Positions 24,783 through 33,025 of a stretch of 43,038 nt of DNA are shown one piece after another. Below the pieces are notes generated by a model, which did not search any database, had not been told where the DNA came from, and saw only the letters and a list, made by a program, of their open reading frames with translations. Origin of the DNA: Collinsella sp. AF25-2LB (GTDB taxonomy: Bacteria > Actinomycetota > Coriobacteriia > Coriobacteriales > Coriobacteriaceae); NCBI RefSeq assembly GCF_003458415.1, contig NZ_QRUF01000017.1, positions 1 through 43,038 of the forward strand, read 5' to 3'. The position numbers were made by a program, and so were the translations under genes. Position 1 is the stretch's first letter. Each line of letters begins with the position of its first letter.

Positions 24783-25207
24783 GCAAACCTCCTGATAGTC
24801 GTGGAGCTGCTGTAGCCCGACATGCAGGAGATCGCTCGGCTTAAACACCGGATGCCGCATCCGCGAAACGAGTTGCGGTGCACCCTGTTCCAAAAGGCTG
24901 CCAAGTACCATGGCGTGAGCGTTGGGGTAGCCATCATTCAGCGTGGATACATCCGGATGCGCATAGATCCAGACGATTCCAACGTTCTCGTATTTCCCGT
25001 GCAGGTAATCGAAGAGGGCAAGCGACACCATACAGTTGCCGCCGACGGTCACGACTCTGTCGGGGTTTTCTGCCGTAAGCTTCCTCTGCGCATCCTGAAT
25101 CCCCGCCAGGACTTCGTCCTCGGCATAGATGCGAACTGTCTCCCATTTCTCATGTCCAAGTTTTGGGACGCGTTTCACAATGTCGAGTGGGATTCCTGGA
25201 CAGTCGG
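24783..25207 (-). pseudogene. Arginase/agmatinase-family remnant
   Basis: The frame reads CPGIPLDIVKRVPKLGHEKW, VTVGGNCMVSLALFDYLHGK and WIYAHPDVSTLNDGYPNAHA, all typical of the ureohydrolase fold, where the metal motifs are GG-H and D-A-H-x-D. The GGD/N-H position is GGNCM, and the metal-binding DAHPD reads YAHPD, losing an aspartate ligand. The N-terminus is cut by the end of the histidine kinase gene and the C-terminus by the topoisomerase relic, leaving about 140 of roughly 300 residues. It is therefore a nonfunctional relic. Its substrate class (arginine, agmatine or formiminoglutamate) is not decidable. Confidence 0.75.
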
Positions 25208-25208
25208 A

Positions 25209-26348
25209 TCACGTGGTGGCCCCCTTTGAGAGGGTCACGAGCATCACGGTCCCGTTCTCGGAACTTGTTTCGACCTCTACCGTGCCACCGTGAAGCGCTG
25301 CAATCTCCCAAACGAGCGCTAGTCCGAGTCCTGCGCCGCCATATGCCCTGCTGCGGGATGTGTCTAGACGAAAGAACGGCTGGAAGATGCTCTCACGGTA
25401 CTGCTTGGGTATTCCCGGGCCCTGGTCCTCGACTCGCAGGAACACATGGCTGTCGTTGTCGCAGATGGAGACGTTGACAGTCGAGCCGGTGCGGCTGTAA
25501 CGGATGGCATTTTCGACCAGGTTAAACACCAGCCGATAGAGGAGCGTGTCGCTCCCGATTACTAAAGCGTCTCCAGCACAATTGAGGGCTATGCCCTTAT
25601 TTTCGGCAAGTGGCGCAAGGTCGGTGAGGGCCTCTTCGGATAAAGGACCAAGTTCCACATCGTCCTCGCAAGGGACGCTGCGGAGCTCACTCATCTCGAG
25701 CAATACCTTGGCCATTCGAGACATGCGCTCGGTTTGTTCTTGTAGCAGGCCGAGCAGCTCGGCTGTTTCGGGTTGCAAACCGGAGTGCTCGGAGATGAAT
25801 AGTTCAATCTGTGCTTGCATAAGGGCGAGCGGGGTGCGCAGCTCGTGTGCGGCGTTGCCGGTAAACTGACGCTGTGCAGAGAACCCTTCGCCAAGACGGG
25901 CGATCATGTCGTTGAAAGAGGCGCTGCATCGTTGTAGCTCGGTGGGCACATCTTCACTGAGTCTGATTTCGCTTAGGTTGTCAGGCTGCACGCGCTCAAC
26001 CTGGGCTGCAAAAGCCCGTAGCGGTTTGAGTGCACGGCCGCTCACAAAGTATGCCAGCACGCCGCCAAGGAGTGTGACTCCAGCCGTGATGTACCAAGCT
26101 GTCGTGCCAAAAGATTCCTGTGCGTCGTTTACGACGATCGTGACCTTGTCATCGGGGGTCGCTTTCGTTGGGTCGAACACCTGGGGCGAATCCGCGCCGG
26201 CAGCGTTAAAGGCCGAGATGTCACTGCCGATGGCATCCATATAGCGCATGCCCGTATAGCCGACCAGGCAGTTCGTCAGCACGCACGCCGCACACGTCAG
26301 CAGCGCCGTCATGATCGTTATGCGCCATTGCAGCGAAAGCCTTTTCAT
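25209..26348 (-). CDS. Sensor histidine kinase
   Basis: This 379-residue membrane kinase has TM1 near 13-32 (MTALLTCAACVLTNCLVGYT), an extracytoplasmic sensor of about 60 residues, and TM2 near 82-100 (YITAGVTLLGGVLAYFVSG). HAMP-like, HisKA and HATPase domains follow: NAAHELRTPLALMQAQIELF carries the phosphorylated His, NLVENAIRYSRTGS is the N box, DQGPGIP is the G1 box, and GGAGLGLALVWEIAALHGG is the G2 box. Its ATG overlaps the response regulator stop by four bases, so the two are translationally coupled. The gene ends next to the arginase relic, but its C-terminus looks complete. Confidence 0.92.
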   Translation of the reverse strand: MKRLSLQWRITIMTALLTCAACVLTNCLVGYTGMRYMDAIGSDISAFNAAGADSPQVFDPTKATPDDKVTIVVNDAQESFGTTAWYITAGVTLLGGVLAYFVSGRALKPLRAFAAQVERVQPDNLSEIRLSEDVPTELQRCSASFNDMIARLGEGFSAQRQFTGNAAHELRTPLALMQAQIELFISEHSGLQPETAELLGLLQEQTERMSRMAKVLLEMSELRSVPCEDDVELGPLSEEALTDLAPLAENKGIALNCAGDALVIGSDTLLYRLVFNLVENAIRYSRTGSTVNVSICDNDSHVFLRVEDQGPGIPKQYRESIFQPFFRLDTSRSRAYGGAGLGLALVWEIAALHGGTVEVETSSENGTVMLVTLSKGATT

Positions 26349-27019
26349 TCGCTATCCTCCATAACGTAGCCCTCTCCAATCCGATTGCGAATCGGGTCGT
26401 ATCCCAAAGCGCTGCGCAACTTTTTTCGGAGCGACGAGATGTGAACGCGGGTTGCGTTGCTAAAGCTGTTCACGCTGCTATCCCAAACGTGCTCGATAAG
26501 CTCCTCTTGACTTATCGGACGCCCCTGATTAAGCATCAGGTATTCCAAGATTCCCGTTTCCTTGCGCGTAAGAGATAAAGCCTCGCTGTCCACAGAAGCG
26601 ATGCGCGCCTTGGTGTCAAAGCGGAGCTTTCCGCAGGTTAAAACTATGCCGCTTTGTGTAAAGCGTCTGAGGGTAAGGCTGCGAATCCTTGCCGCAAGCT
26701 CGTCCAGATGAAACGGCTTGGTGAGGTAATCGTTGGCGCCGGCATCGAGTCCGGCGACTTTATCGGATACTCCGCCACGTGCGGACAGAATCAGTACCTT
26801 GGTCTCGCAGTCAGTTTTCCTAAGTTCCCTGAGTACGGTCATGCCGTCGATACGGGGAAGGTTGAGGTCGAGTACCACGAGGTCGAAGGCCTCAACGTCC
26901 AGTAGGTCGAGCGCCTCCTGTCCGTCGTGACAGCAGTCGACGCTGTACGCCAAGTTTCGCAAGCTGCGCGCGATTGCGTCACACAGCGCCTGCTCGTCCT
27001 CGACGATCAAAATACGCAT
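26345..27019 (-). CDS. OmpR-family response regulator
   Basis: This 224-residue protein has a receiver domain: MRILIVEDEQALCDAIARSL with the acidic pair, VVLDLNLPRIDGMTV with the phosphoacceptor Asp, then LSARGG and NDYLTKPFHLDEL with the conserved Lys. A C-terminal OmpR winged helix follows: LTRKETGILEYLMLNQGRPI, then RVHISSLRKKLRSALG and IGEGYVM. The ATG at 27017-27019 has AAGGAG upstream. It is divergent from the CXXC/polyferredoxin/TlpA operon across 81 bases and is its likely regulator. Confidence 0.93.
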   Translation of the reverse strand: MRILIVEDEQALCDAIARSLRNLAYSVDCCHDGQEALDLLDVEAFDLVVLDLNLPRIDGMTVLRELRKTDCETKVLILSARGGVSDKVAGLDAGANDYLTKPFHLDELAARIRSLTLRRFTQSGIVLTCGKLRFDTKARIASVDSEALSLTRKETGILEYLMLNQGRPISQEELIEHVWDSSVNSFSNATRVHISSLRKKLRSALGYDPIRNRIGEGYVMEDSE

Positions 27020-27100
27020 AACAGTCTCCTTGCACATTTCAAATCGCGCTTAACACGGATTTTATAGCCGATATGGTCCAATGGTCGCGTAACGAAAGGA

Positions 27101-27256
27101 GTGGTCAGGTTGTTCAAAGCGGTAAAACCCGTGGTACAGGTCGCTTTGTTGATCGTCGGAATTGCCATGGTGTGCTTTGGCGTTATGCGTGGCGAGGCGG
27201 ATGCCGTGCTGGCCAAGGCGATTAGGCTGTGCTTGGAGTGTATCGGAATTGGATAA
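27101..27256 (+). CDS. Small CXXC membrane peptide (CD1871A-like)
   Basis: This 51-residue peptide is too short for most gene callers. It has a GTG start with GAAAGGA upstream, one membrane helix (VVQVALLIVGIAMVCFGVM), then GEADAVLAKAI and the C-terminal signature RLCLECIGIG with a CxxC pair. The same signature defines CD1871A-type peptides found just before NapH-like polyferredoxins. Its stop overlaps the start of the next gene by eight bases. The likely role is a membrane thiol partner in the redox module; the function is not established. Confidence 0.8.
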   Translation: MVRLFKAVKPVVQVALLIVGIAMVCFGVMRGEADAVLAKAIRLCLECIGIG

Positions 27257-28151
27257 AAGAGAAAACACTGCGTCGCATGTTTTGGCCCGATTTCGCGGAT
27301 TCATTCAGGCGGCGGCAACACTTATTACCAACATTCACCTGCCAAACTTTGCCAAAGGCGGCATCTATCAGGGCGCGGGAAAAACGGTCTGCGTACCTGG
27401 ACTTAATTGCTATTCGTGTCCCGCGGCATCGGGTGCGTGCCCCATTGGGTCGTTCCAGTCGGTGGTAGGTTCATCTAAGTTCAACTTCTCCTACTACGTT
27501 ACCGGTACGCTCATTTTGCTCGGCGTGCTGCTGGGACGCTTTGTATGCGGCTTTCTGTGCCCGTTTGGCTGGCTTCAGGAGCTGCTTCATAAGATTCCCG
27601 GCAAAAAGTTCTCCACGAAAAAGCTCAAGCCGCTCACGTACATCAAGTACGTCGTGCTGTTGTTTGCCGTGGTGCTGCTGCCCGTCTTGGTGGTTAACGA
27701 CGTGGGCATGGGCGACCCGTTCTTTTGTAAGTACATCTGTCCGCAGGGTGTGCTCGAGGGCGCCATTCCTCTGGCCATTGCCAATGCCGGCATTCGATCT
27801 GCGTTGGGACAGCTCTTTACTTGGAAACTTGCCGTTCTCATTGCCGTGGTAGTGCTGAGCGTTTTGTTCTACCGCCCCTTCTGCAAATGGATTTGTCCAC
27901 TCGGCGCATTCTATGCGCTCATGAATAGGGTGTCCCTACTGGGGATTCGGGTTGACGCATGCAAATGTGTCTCGTGCGGCAAGTGCTCAAAGGTTTGTCA
28001 GATGGACGTTGATGTGGTCCGCGCGCCCAATCATGCCGAATGTATCCGGTGCGGAAAGTGCATCGGGGTCTGTCCCGTCGACGCCATCAGCTATCGCTAT
28101 GGCCTGGATGTGTCGGCGGAAAAGCTCCCCTTGACCGCCGATAAAAAGTAA
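27249..28151 (+). CDS. NapH/YccM-like polyferredoxin membrane protein
   Basis: This 300-residue protein has four or five membrane segments and cysteine motifs of the NapH/NosR/RdxA type: VPGLNCYSCPAASGACPIGS early, GRFVCGFLCPFGWLQELL, CKYICPQGVLEGA and FCKWICPLGAFYAL. Two 4Fe-4S ferredoxin clusters follow near the C-terminus, CKCVSCGKCSKVCQMDVD and ECIRCGKCIGVCPVDAI. It carries electrons from the cytoplasm across the membrane. The start is the TTG at 27249, with a GGAG inside the preceding gene; the frame runs on upstream without signals. It lies between the CXXC peptide and the TlpA lipoprotein, so it may feed electrons to extracellular thiols. Confidence 0.87.
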   Translation: MDKRENTASHVLARFRGFIQAAATLITNIHLPNFAKGGIYQGAGKTVCVPGLNCYSCPAASGACPIGSFQSVVGSSKFNFSYYVTGTLILLGVLLGRFVCGFLCPFGWLQELLHKIPGKKFSTKKLKPLTYIKYVVLLFAVVLLPVLVVNDVGMGDPFFCKYICPQGVLEGAIPLAIANAGIRSALGQLFTWKLAVLIAVVVLSVLFYRPFCKWICPLGAFYALMNRVSLLGIRVDACKCVSCGKCSKVCQMDVDVVRAPNHAECIRCGKCIGVCPVDAISYRYGLDVSAEKLPLTADKK

Positions 28152-28180
28152 ACAAGCTTCGACAAAACGGAGGAATGACC

Positions 28181-29479
28181 ATGAAGCTTTCTAAGATTGC
28201 GGCCCTGTTTATGGTGCCAGTATTGGCCTTGTGCCTTGTGGCGTGTTCGGCGCCCAGTGGCAATGCGAGCGAATCTGCGAGCTCCGATCCTAAGATCGCA
28301 GAACTCACTGCGCAGAAGCCGGCCAATGCCGACGAGGCCGCCGAGCTGTATGCGAAGCTCATGCAGAAGGAGAACGAGATCTTTTCGAGTGATAACGCGC
28401 TGTGGGAAAAGGTATTCAATGCGGCAAATAAAGACTCGGCAATGATTGAGGACGGCAGCAATTACGGCGATTTCCTGCTCAAGACCATCGACGGCGCCAA
28501 GGATGAGTTCACGGCGGATGAGCTCAAGACGCTCAAGGCCGGTGCACAGCAGATCAAGGAGATCGAGGACAAGCTCGAGAGCCTGGAGAAGGAGTTCCCC
28601 GGCTGTGGAAGCACGCCGAGCTCAGGCGAGAGCGTCGACGCTTCGACCGCTGGCATGACGGCTGGTGCCAATGCTTCGAGCGAGGCGACGAAGTTCCCCA
28701 GCTTTACGGGCAAGGACCTGGATGGCAACGACGTGAACAGCGACGAGCTGTTCTCTAAGAACAAGGTCACCGTCATGAACTTCTGGTTCACTACTTGCAA
28801 GCCGTGCGTGGGCGAGCTGGGCGATCTTGAGAAGCTGAATCAGGAGCTTGCCGAGAAGGGCGGCCAGGTCGTGGGCGTCAATTCCTTTACGCTCGATGGC
28901 AACAAGGGCGAGATCGCAGATGCCAAGGACGTGCTGAGCAAGAAGGGCGTGACATATAAGAACATCTGGTTCAAGTCGGATAGCGAGGCCGGTAAGTTTA
29001 CGTCAAATTTGTTCTCGTTCCCGACAACGTATGTCATCGATCAGAATGGCAACATCGTAGGGGATCCAATCGTGGGAGCCATCAGCTCCGCTGAGCAGCG
29101 CGCAGCGCTCGACAAGCTTATCGACCAGGCGATTGCGAATAGCGAGCAGCAGAAAACGCGTAAAGCATGGCGAGGATCGCGCGCCGCTGTGCGGAGTAGT
29201 CCGCTGCCTTTCAAGATAATCTCCACCATACAGAGGTCCCGCTCGGGACCTCTTCTTTTGGGCGTCGTCCCGTTCGTTTTTTGGCGTGCTTCGTTACATT
29301 CCTCACTGGCTCCGGCAAAAAATGGGGATAGAGTAGGACAAACGCGTCGAATACGAACGGCGGGGGAGAGCGGGCAAGTGCGTCCGCGTGGGAGAGGTTG
29401 CCGTCCATGTTGGAGCTCAAAGGTATTTGCAAAAGGTACGTCACACAGTCGTTTACGCAGGTGGCGCTCGATAACGTGA
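28181..29479 (+). CDS. TlpA-like thioredoxin lipoprotein with aberrant C-terminal extension
   Basis: The lipoprotein signal is MKLSKIAALFMVPVLALCLV with the lipobox LVAC (lipidated Cys22). A helical spacer of about 120 residues (KIAELTAQKPANADEAAELY, ELKTLKAGAQQIKEIEDKLE) leads to a TlpA/ResA thioredoxin domain with active site FWFTTCKPCVGEL and the cis-Pro region FPTTYVIDQNGNIVG. The domain should end near residue 321 (DQAIANSEQQ). The frame then runs on for over 100 residues of arginine- and proline-rich nonsense, through a terminator hairpin (29232-29259) and into the start of the ABC gene. A TAA lies in another frame at 29161, so a small indel has removed the native stop. The start is the ATG at 28181 with ACGGAGGA. 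Confidence 0.85.
   Translation: MKLSKIAALFMVPVLALCLVACSAPSGNASESASSDPKIAELTAQKPANADEAAELYAKLMQKENEIFSSDNALWEKVFNAANKDSAMIEDGSNYGDFLLKTIDGAKDEFTADELKTLKAGAQQIKEIEDKLESLEKEFPGCGSTPSSGESVDASTAGMTAGANASSEATKFPSFTGKDLDGNDVNSDELFSKNKVTVMNFWFTTCKPCVGELGDLEKLNQELAEKGGQVVGVNSFTLDGNKGEIADAKDVLSKKGVTYKNIWFKSDSEAGKFTSNLFSFPTTYVIDQNGNIVGDPIVGAISSAEQRAALDKLIDQAIANSEQQKTRKAWRGSRAAVRSSPLPFKIISTIQRSRSGPLLLGVVPFVFWRASLHSSLAPAKNGDRVGQTRRIRTAGESGQVRPRGRGCRPCWSSKVFAKGTSHSRLRRWRSIT
29232..29259 (+). terminator. Terminator of the TlpA operon
   Basis: A 9-bp perfect stem (AGAGGTCCC / GGGACCTCT) with loop GCTC is followed by TCTTTT. It lies inside the extended TlpA frame, which marks that extension as non-native. 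Confidence 0.85.
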
Positions 29480-32400
29480 GCCTGGCTTTTCGCGATAACG
29501 AGTTCGTGGCCATTCTGGGTCCCTCGGGCTCGGGCAAAACCACAATGCTCAACGTAATCGGTGGACTCGATCATTTCGATTCCGGCGACCTGCTCATCGA
29601 CGGCATCTCGACCAAGGACTTTCACGATCGCGATTGGGATGCCTACCGCAACAACCGCATCGGCTTTGTGTTCCAAAGCTATAACCTCATTCCGCATCAG
29701 ACCATTTTGGAAAACGTGGAGCTGGCGCTCACGCTCACGGGTGTGGGGCATGCCGAGCGCCGCCAGCGTGCGCGCGAGGCGCTCGAGGCGGTTGGCCTGG
29801 GCGAGCACGTTAACAAGCGCCCGAGCCAGCTTTCGGGTGGACAGATGCAGCGCGTGGCGATTGCCCGTGCCCTGATCAACGACCCCGAGATCGTGCTGGC
29901 AGACGAGCCGACCGGTGCCTTGGATTCCACAACGTCCGTGCAGGTCATGGATCTGCTCAAGGACGTGGCACGCGACCGCCTGGTTATCATGGTCACGCAC
30001 AATCCCGAGCTGGCGTACCAGTACGCTACGCGCATCGTCAACCTGGCGGACGGCAAGATCACCGACGATTCCGACCCTTTTGATGTTGCCAAGGCCACGC
30101 GCCGTGAGGCCAAGCCTACGCGCAAAACCTCGATGAGCTTTGTGACGGCGTTGGGGCTTTCTGCCCGAAACCTTATGACCAAAAAGGGCCGTACGGCCAT
30201 GACGGCCTTTGCAGGTTCGATTGGAATTATCGGTATTGCGGCAATCCTGGCGCTCTCCAATGGCGTGAACAATTACATCAAAAAGGTCGAGGAGGATACG
30301 CTCTCGAGTTACCCGCTTACGATCTCCAAGCAGGATTACGACCTGTCGTCCATGATGGGCGGGCAGGGGGCCGCGGATGACGATATGTCCAAGAGCGAGG
30401 ACTCGTCCGACGACAGTGCCGGCGGCAAGGCTCAGGGAACCGATAAGATTCCCGTGGTCACGGCTGTAAAGGATATGTTTGCAAGCGTTAAGTCCAACGA
30501 TATGACGAGCTTTAAGGCATGGCTTGACGACGGCGGCGATGGTATCGACAAAGAGGTCAACGCCATTCAGTACGGCTACGGTATATCGCCGGTTGTCTAT
30601 CGTGCCGGCAAGGGCGATGAGAAGCCTGTCCGGCTGGTGCCCAACGCCATGACCGAGGCCATGAGCGGAGGCGCGAGCTCGGCGGCTACGGTGAGCATGG
30701 AATCCATGGGAACCTCGGTCTTTAACGAGATGATTGACGACCAGAGTCTGCTCGACAGCCAGTACGATGTTGTCGCCGGTCATTGGCCCACGTCTGCCAA
30801 CGAAGCCGTAATGGTGCTTTCGAGCCGCGGCACGGTGGGCGATTACACGCTCTACAGCATCGGTGCGCTGGATATCGATGAGCTCAACGATCTGGTTAAC
30901 AGCGCCATGGCGGCTGACGGTGGGGTCGAAGCGCCCGAGACCGGCGCCGACTTTACCTACGACGATGCGCTGTCTACCACGTTTAAGGTGTTGTCGCCGG
31001 CCGATGCCTATCGCAAAAACGAAGAGACTGGCATGTGGACTGACATGTCTGGCGACGCCGACTTTATGGCAGCCAAGGTTGCCGACGGTATCGACGTGCA
31101 CATTGTGGGCGTGGTGCGACCTAACGAGACAGCCAATGCGAGCGCGTTGTCCCCGGGCATTGCCTACACGCATGCGCTGACTCGCCAGCTTATGGAGCGC
31201 GCCGCCGATTCGCAGATTGTGCAGGAGCAGCTCGCCCACCCCGAGACGGATGTCTTTACGGGCAAGTCTTTCGATGAACTGCAGGGCGAGGCCAAACAAG
31301 GAGTTGATCTAGGCAGCATGTTCAGTGTGGACGAGGCAGCGCTGAAGAGCGCGTTCTCGTTCGATGCGTCTGCGCTCTCGGGTGTTGCCGGCGGTATGGA
31401 CCTTTCTGGTATCGACTTATCCGGGCTGGACATTGACCTTTCGGGCGTTGGGAAGGACATCGATTTCAGCGACATTATGGCCAAAGCGCCGGCACCAGAT
31501 TTCTCGGGCATCTTTGACGGCCTGGAACTCACACCCGAGCAAATGCAGCAGGTGGGAACGCTTGCCAACCAGCTGTTTGAGGGATTTTTGCAGTCGGAGC
31601 AGTTTAAGGCGTTGTCGCCCGAGGATCTTAAGGACGCGTCGAAGCTCGCCGCCGCGTTCTCGACGTATCTTGAGAGTGATACCGCGGCCCAGCAAATCCT
31701 AGCCCAGCTCAAAGCGCTCGGCGGCGATGCCCTGGTCGAGCGCCTGCAGCAGGCGATGACCGACTATGTGCAAAAGCAACTGGCTCCGTATCTGCAGCAG
31801 GCTATGGATCAGGTGACCAAGACAATCAGCGACCAGATTGCGACGACGGTATCGTCCCAGCTCAAGGCGGGTGCAGCAGGACTTATGGGCCAGATGGCCA
31901 CGCAGATGTCGTCGAGCTTTGCCAACCTAGCGAGCGCCATGCAGGTGGATGCGAGTGCCTTTGCTCGTGCTATCCATTTCAACATGGACGCCGAGGACCT
32001 GAGCTCGCTCATGATGAGCTATGCGAAGGCGTCGAAGCTCACCTACGACAACAATCTGACCACGTTGGGCTATGCGGATGAGGCCGACCCCATCTCGGTT
32101 AAGATTTTCCCGCGTGACTTTGAGGCCAAGGAACGCGTACTCGACCATATCGATGCGTACAACAAACAGGTCAAAGCCGCCGGCCACGACGAGCAGGCAA
32201 TCTCGTACACCGACTACATGGGCATCATCATGGGCTCGGTGACCGATATCGTGAATACCATCAGCTTGGTGCTCATCGCGTTCGTGAGCATCAGCCTGGT
32301 CGTGAGCTCCATCATGATCGGCATCATCACCTACATCAGCGTACTGGAGCGCAAGAAGGAGATCGGCATCCTGCGCGCAATCGGTGCGTCGAAGCGCAAC

Positions 32401-32661
32401 GTGGCAAACGTGTTCAACGCCGAGACCTTTATCGAGGGCCTCATTGCCGGCATCTTTGCCATTGTCGTTGTGGTGCTCGTGAGCTTCCCGGTTAATGCCT
32501 GGGCGCTTGCTGCCAAACAGGTCCCCAATTTGATGAGCCTGCCCGTGCAGGATGCGCTGGTGCTCATCGCGATTTCGGTGCTGCTGACGGTTGTCGCTGG
32601 CCTGCTGCCAGCCCGCAGCGCATCCAAAAAGGACCCCGTGGAAGCCCTGCGCTCCGAATAA
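29407..32661 (+). CDS. MacB-type ABC transporter with fused ATPase and permease
   Basis: This 1084-residue protein opens with a MacB/LolD-type ATPase: Walker A GPSGSGKTT (38-46), signature LSGGQMQR (142-149), Walker B VLADEPTG (163-170), H-loop MVTHNPEL. A permease follows with TM1 near 259-285 (AMTAFAGSIGIIGIAAILAL). A roughly 640-residue extracytoplasmic domain has DLSGIDLSGLDIDLSG-type repeats and long helical stretches (coiled-coil-like, LFEGFLQSEQFKALSPED). FtsX-like TM helices close the protein (VLIAFVSISLVVSSIMIGII, LERKKEIGILRAIGASKRNV). It ends DPVEALRSE, the usual MacB-family tail. It likely acts as a mechanotransducer or exporter for a peptide or lipoprotein. The ATG at 29407 is preferred over a TTG at 29398. 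Confidence 0.88.
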   Translation: MLELKGICKRYVTQSFTQVALDNVSLAFRDNEFVAILGPSGSGKTTMLNVIGGLDHFDSGDLLIDGISTKDFHDRDWDAYRNNRIGFVFQSYNLIPHQTILENVELALTLTGVGHAERRQRAREALEAVGLGEHVNKRPSQLSGGQMQRVAIARALINDPEIVLADEPTGALDSTTSVQVMDLLKDVARDRLVIMVTHNPELAYQYATRIVNLADGKITDDSDPFDVAKATRREAKPTRKTSMSFVTALGLSARNLMTKKGRTAMTAFAGSIGIIGIAAILALSNGVNNYIKKVEEDTLSSYPLTISKQDYDLSSMMGGQGAADDDMSKSEDSSDDSAGGKAQGTDKIPVVTAVKDMFASVKSNDMTSFKAWLDDGGDGIDKEVNAIQYGYGISPVVYRAGKGDEKPVRLVPNAMTEAMSGGASSAATVSMESMGTSVFNEMIDDQSLLDSQYDVVAGHWPTSANEAVMVLSSRGTVGDYTLYSIGALDIDELNDLVNSAMAADGGVEAPETGADFTYDDALSTTFKVLSPADAYRKNEETGMWTDMSGDADFMAAKVADGIDVHIVGVVRPNETANASALSPGIAYTHALTRQLMERAADSQIVQEQLAHPETDVFTGKSFDELQGEAKQGVDLGSMFSVDEAALKSAFSFDASALSGVAGGMDLSGIDLSGLDIDLSGVGKDIDFSDIMAKAPAPDFSGIFDGLELTPEQMQQVGTLANQLFEGFLQSEQFKALSPEDLKDASKLAAAFSTYLESDTAAQQILAQLKALGGDALVERLQQAMTDYVQKQLAPYLQQAMDQVTKTISDQIATTVSSQLKAGAAGLMGQMATQMSSSFANLASAMQVDASAFARAIHFNMDAEDLSSLMMSYAKASKLTYDNNLTTLGYADEADPISVKIFPRDFEAKERVLDHIDAYNKQVKAAGHDEQAISYTDYMGIIMGSVTDIVNTISLVLIAFVSISLVVSSIMIGIITYISVLERKKEIGILRAIGASKRNVANVFNAETFIEGLIAGIFAIVVVVLVSFPVNAWALAAKQVPNLMSLPVQDALVLIAISVLLTVVAGLLPARSASKKDPVEALRSE

Positions 32662-32692
32662 TGTGACAAAGGGACAGTCCCTTTGTCACATT
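32660..32692 (+). repeat. Palindrome A, copy 1 (TGTGACAAAGGGA hairpin)
   Basis: The two 15-base arms (AATGTGACAAAGGGA and its exact complement) flank CAG. It starts inside the ABC stop codon and could act as its terminator. A near copy lies at 39034-39066 and a decayed one at 40931-40961. In copies 1 and 2 it is joined by the same short linker (GAGTGGC-TGTAAATCG) to the larger palindrome B. Confidence 0.9.
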
Positions 32693-32700
32693 GAGTGGCT

Positions 32701-32900
32701 TGTAAATCGAGGTCTAATACTTTTCCCGAGAAGTGAACGAGTGAAAACGGACCCCCGAAGTATCGGCACTTTCGAGATGCAATTTCTTGCGGTTTTGCCA
32801 GCCAAATCCTGCGGGTTTGTCGTCTAAAAATGTCGATGGTTCGGGGGTCCAAAAACGGTCGTTCACTTCTTGGAAAAGTATTAGACCTCGATTTTGCAAG
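32701..32900 (+). repeat. Palindromic element B, copy 1
   Basis: The outer arms 32709-32740 and 32859-32890 are nearly perfect complements (GAGGTCTAATACTTTTC...). The inner arms GGACCCCCGAA (32749-32759) and TTCGGGGGTCC (32840-32850) form a second stem. The apical loop holds TTGCGGTTTTG and CTGCGGGTTTG direct repeats. The organisation is shared with 39075-39264 and, inverted, with 40657-40848. No coding capacity. Confidence 0.9.
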
Positions 32901-32950
32901 GGCCCAATTACCGTTCGGCACGTTAAGAACTCCCTTTCTCCGCTTAATGC

Positions 32951-32993
32951 TTGACGGAGAGTCCCCTGGTTTATATACCTATCGGTAGGCATA
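32951..32993 (+). promoter_or_regulatory. Promoter and TetR-type operator of the first MFS gene
   Basis: TTGACG (32951-32956) and a TATATA/TATACC box (32972-32979) form a plausible promoter. The palindrome ATACCTATCGGTAGGCATAT (from 32975) overlaps the -10. Its half-site CGGTAGG recurs before the agmatine deiminase-type gene (35149-35168), pointing to a shared TetR repressor. Confidence 0.65.
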
Positions 32994-33025
32994 TAGGATG
33001 TAATGCCGATAGAAATGGAGTGACC

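Noticed and set aside
24783..25178. Functional agmatinase linked to the agmatine locus
   Set aside because: The frame lacks both ends and a metal-binding Asp, so a catalytic role is not tenable.
29041..31299. 752-codon open frame on the minus strand
   Set aside because: It is antisense to the ABC transporter and TlpA genes, has no protein-family character, and results from strong codon bias in the real genes.
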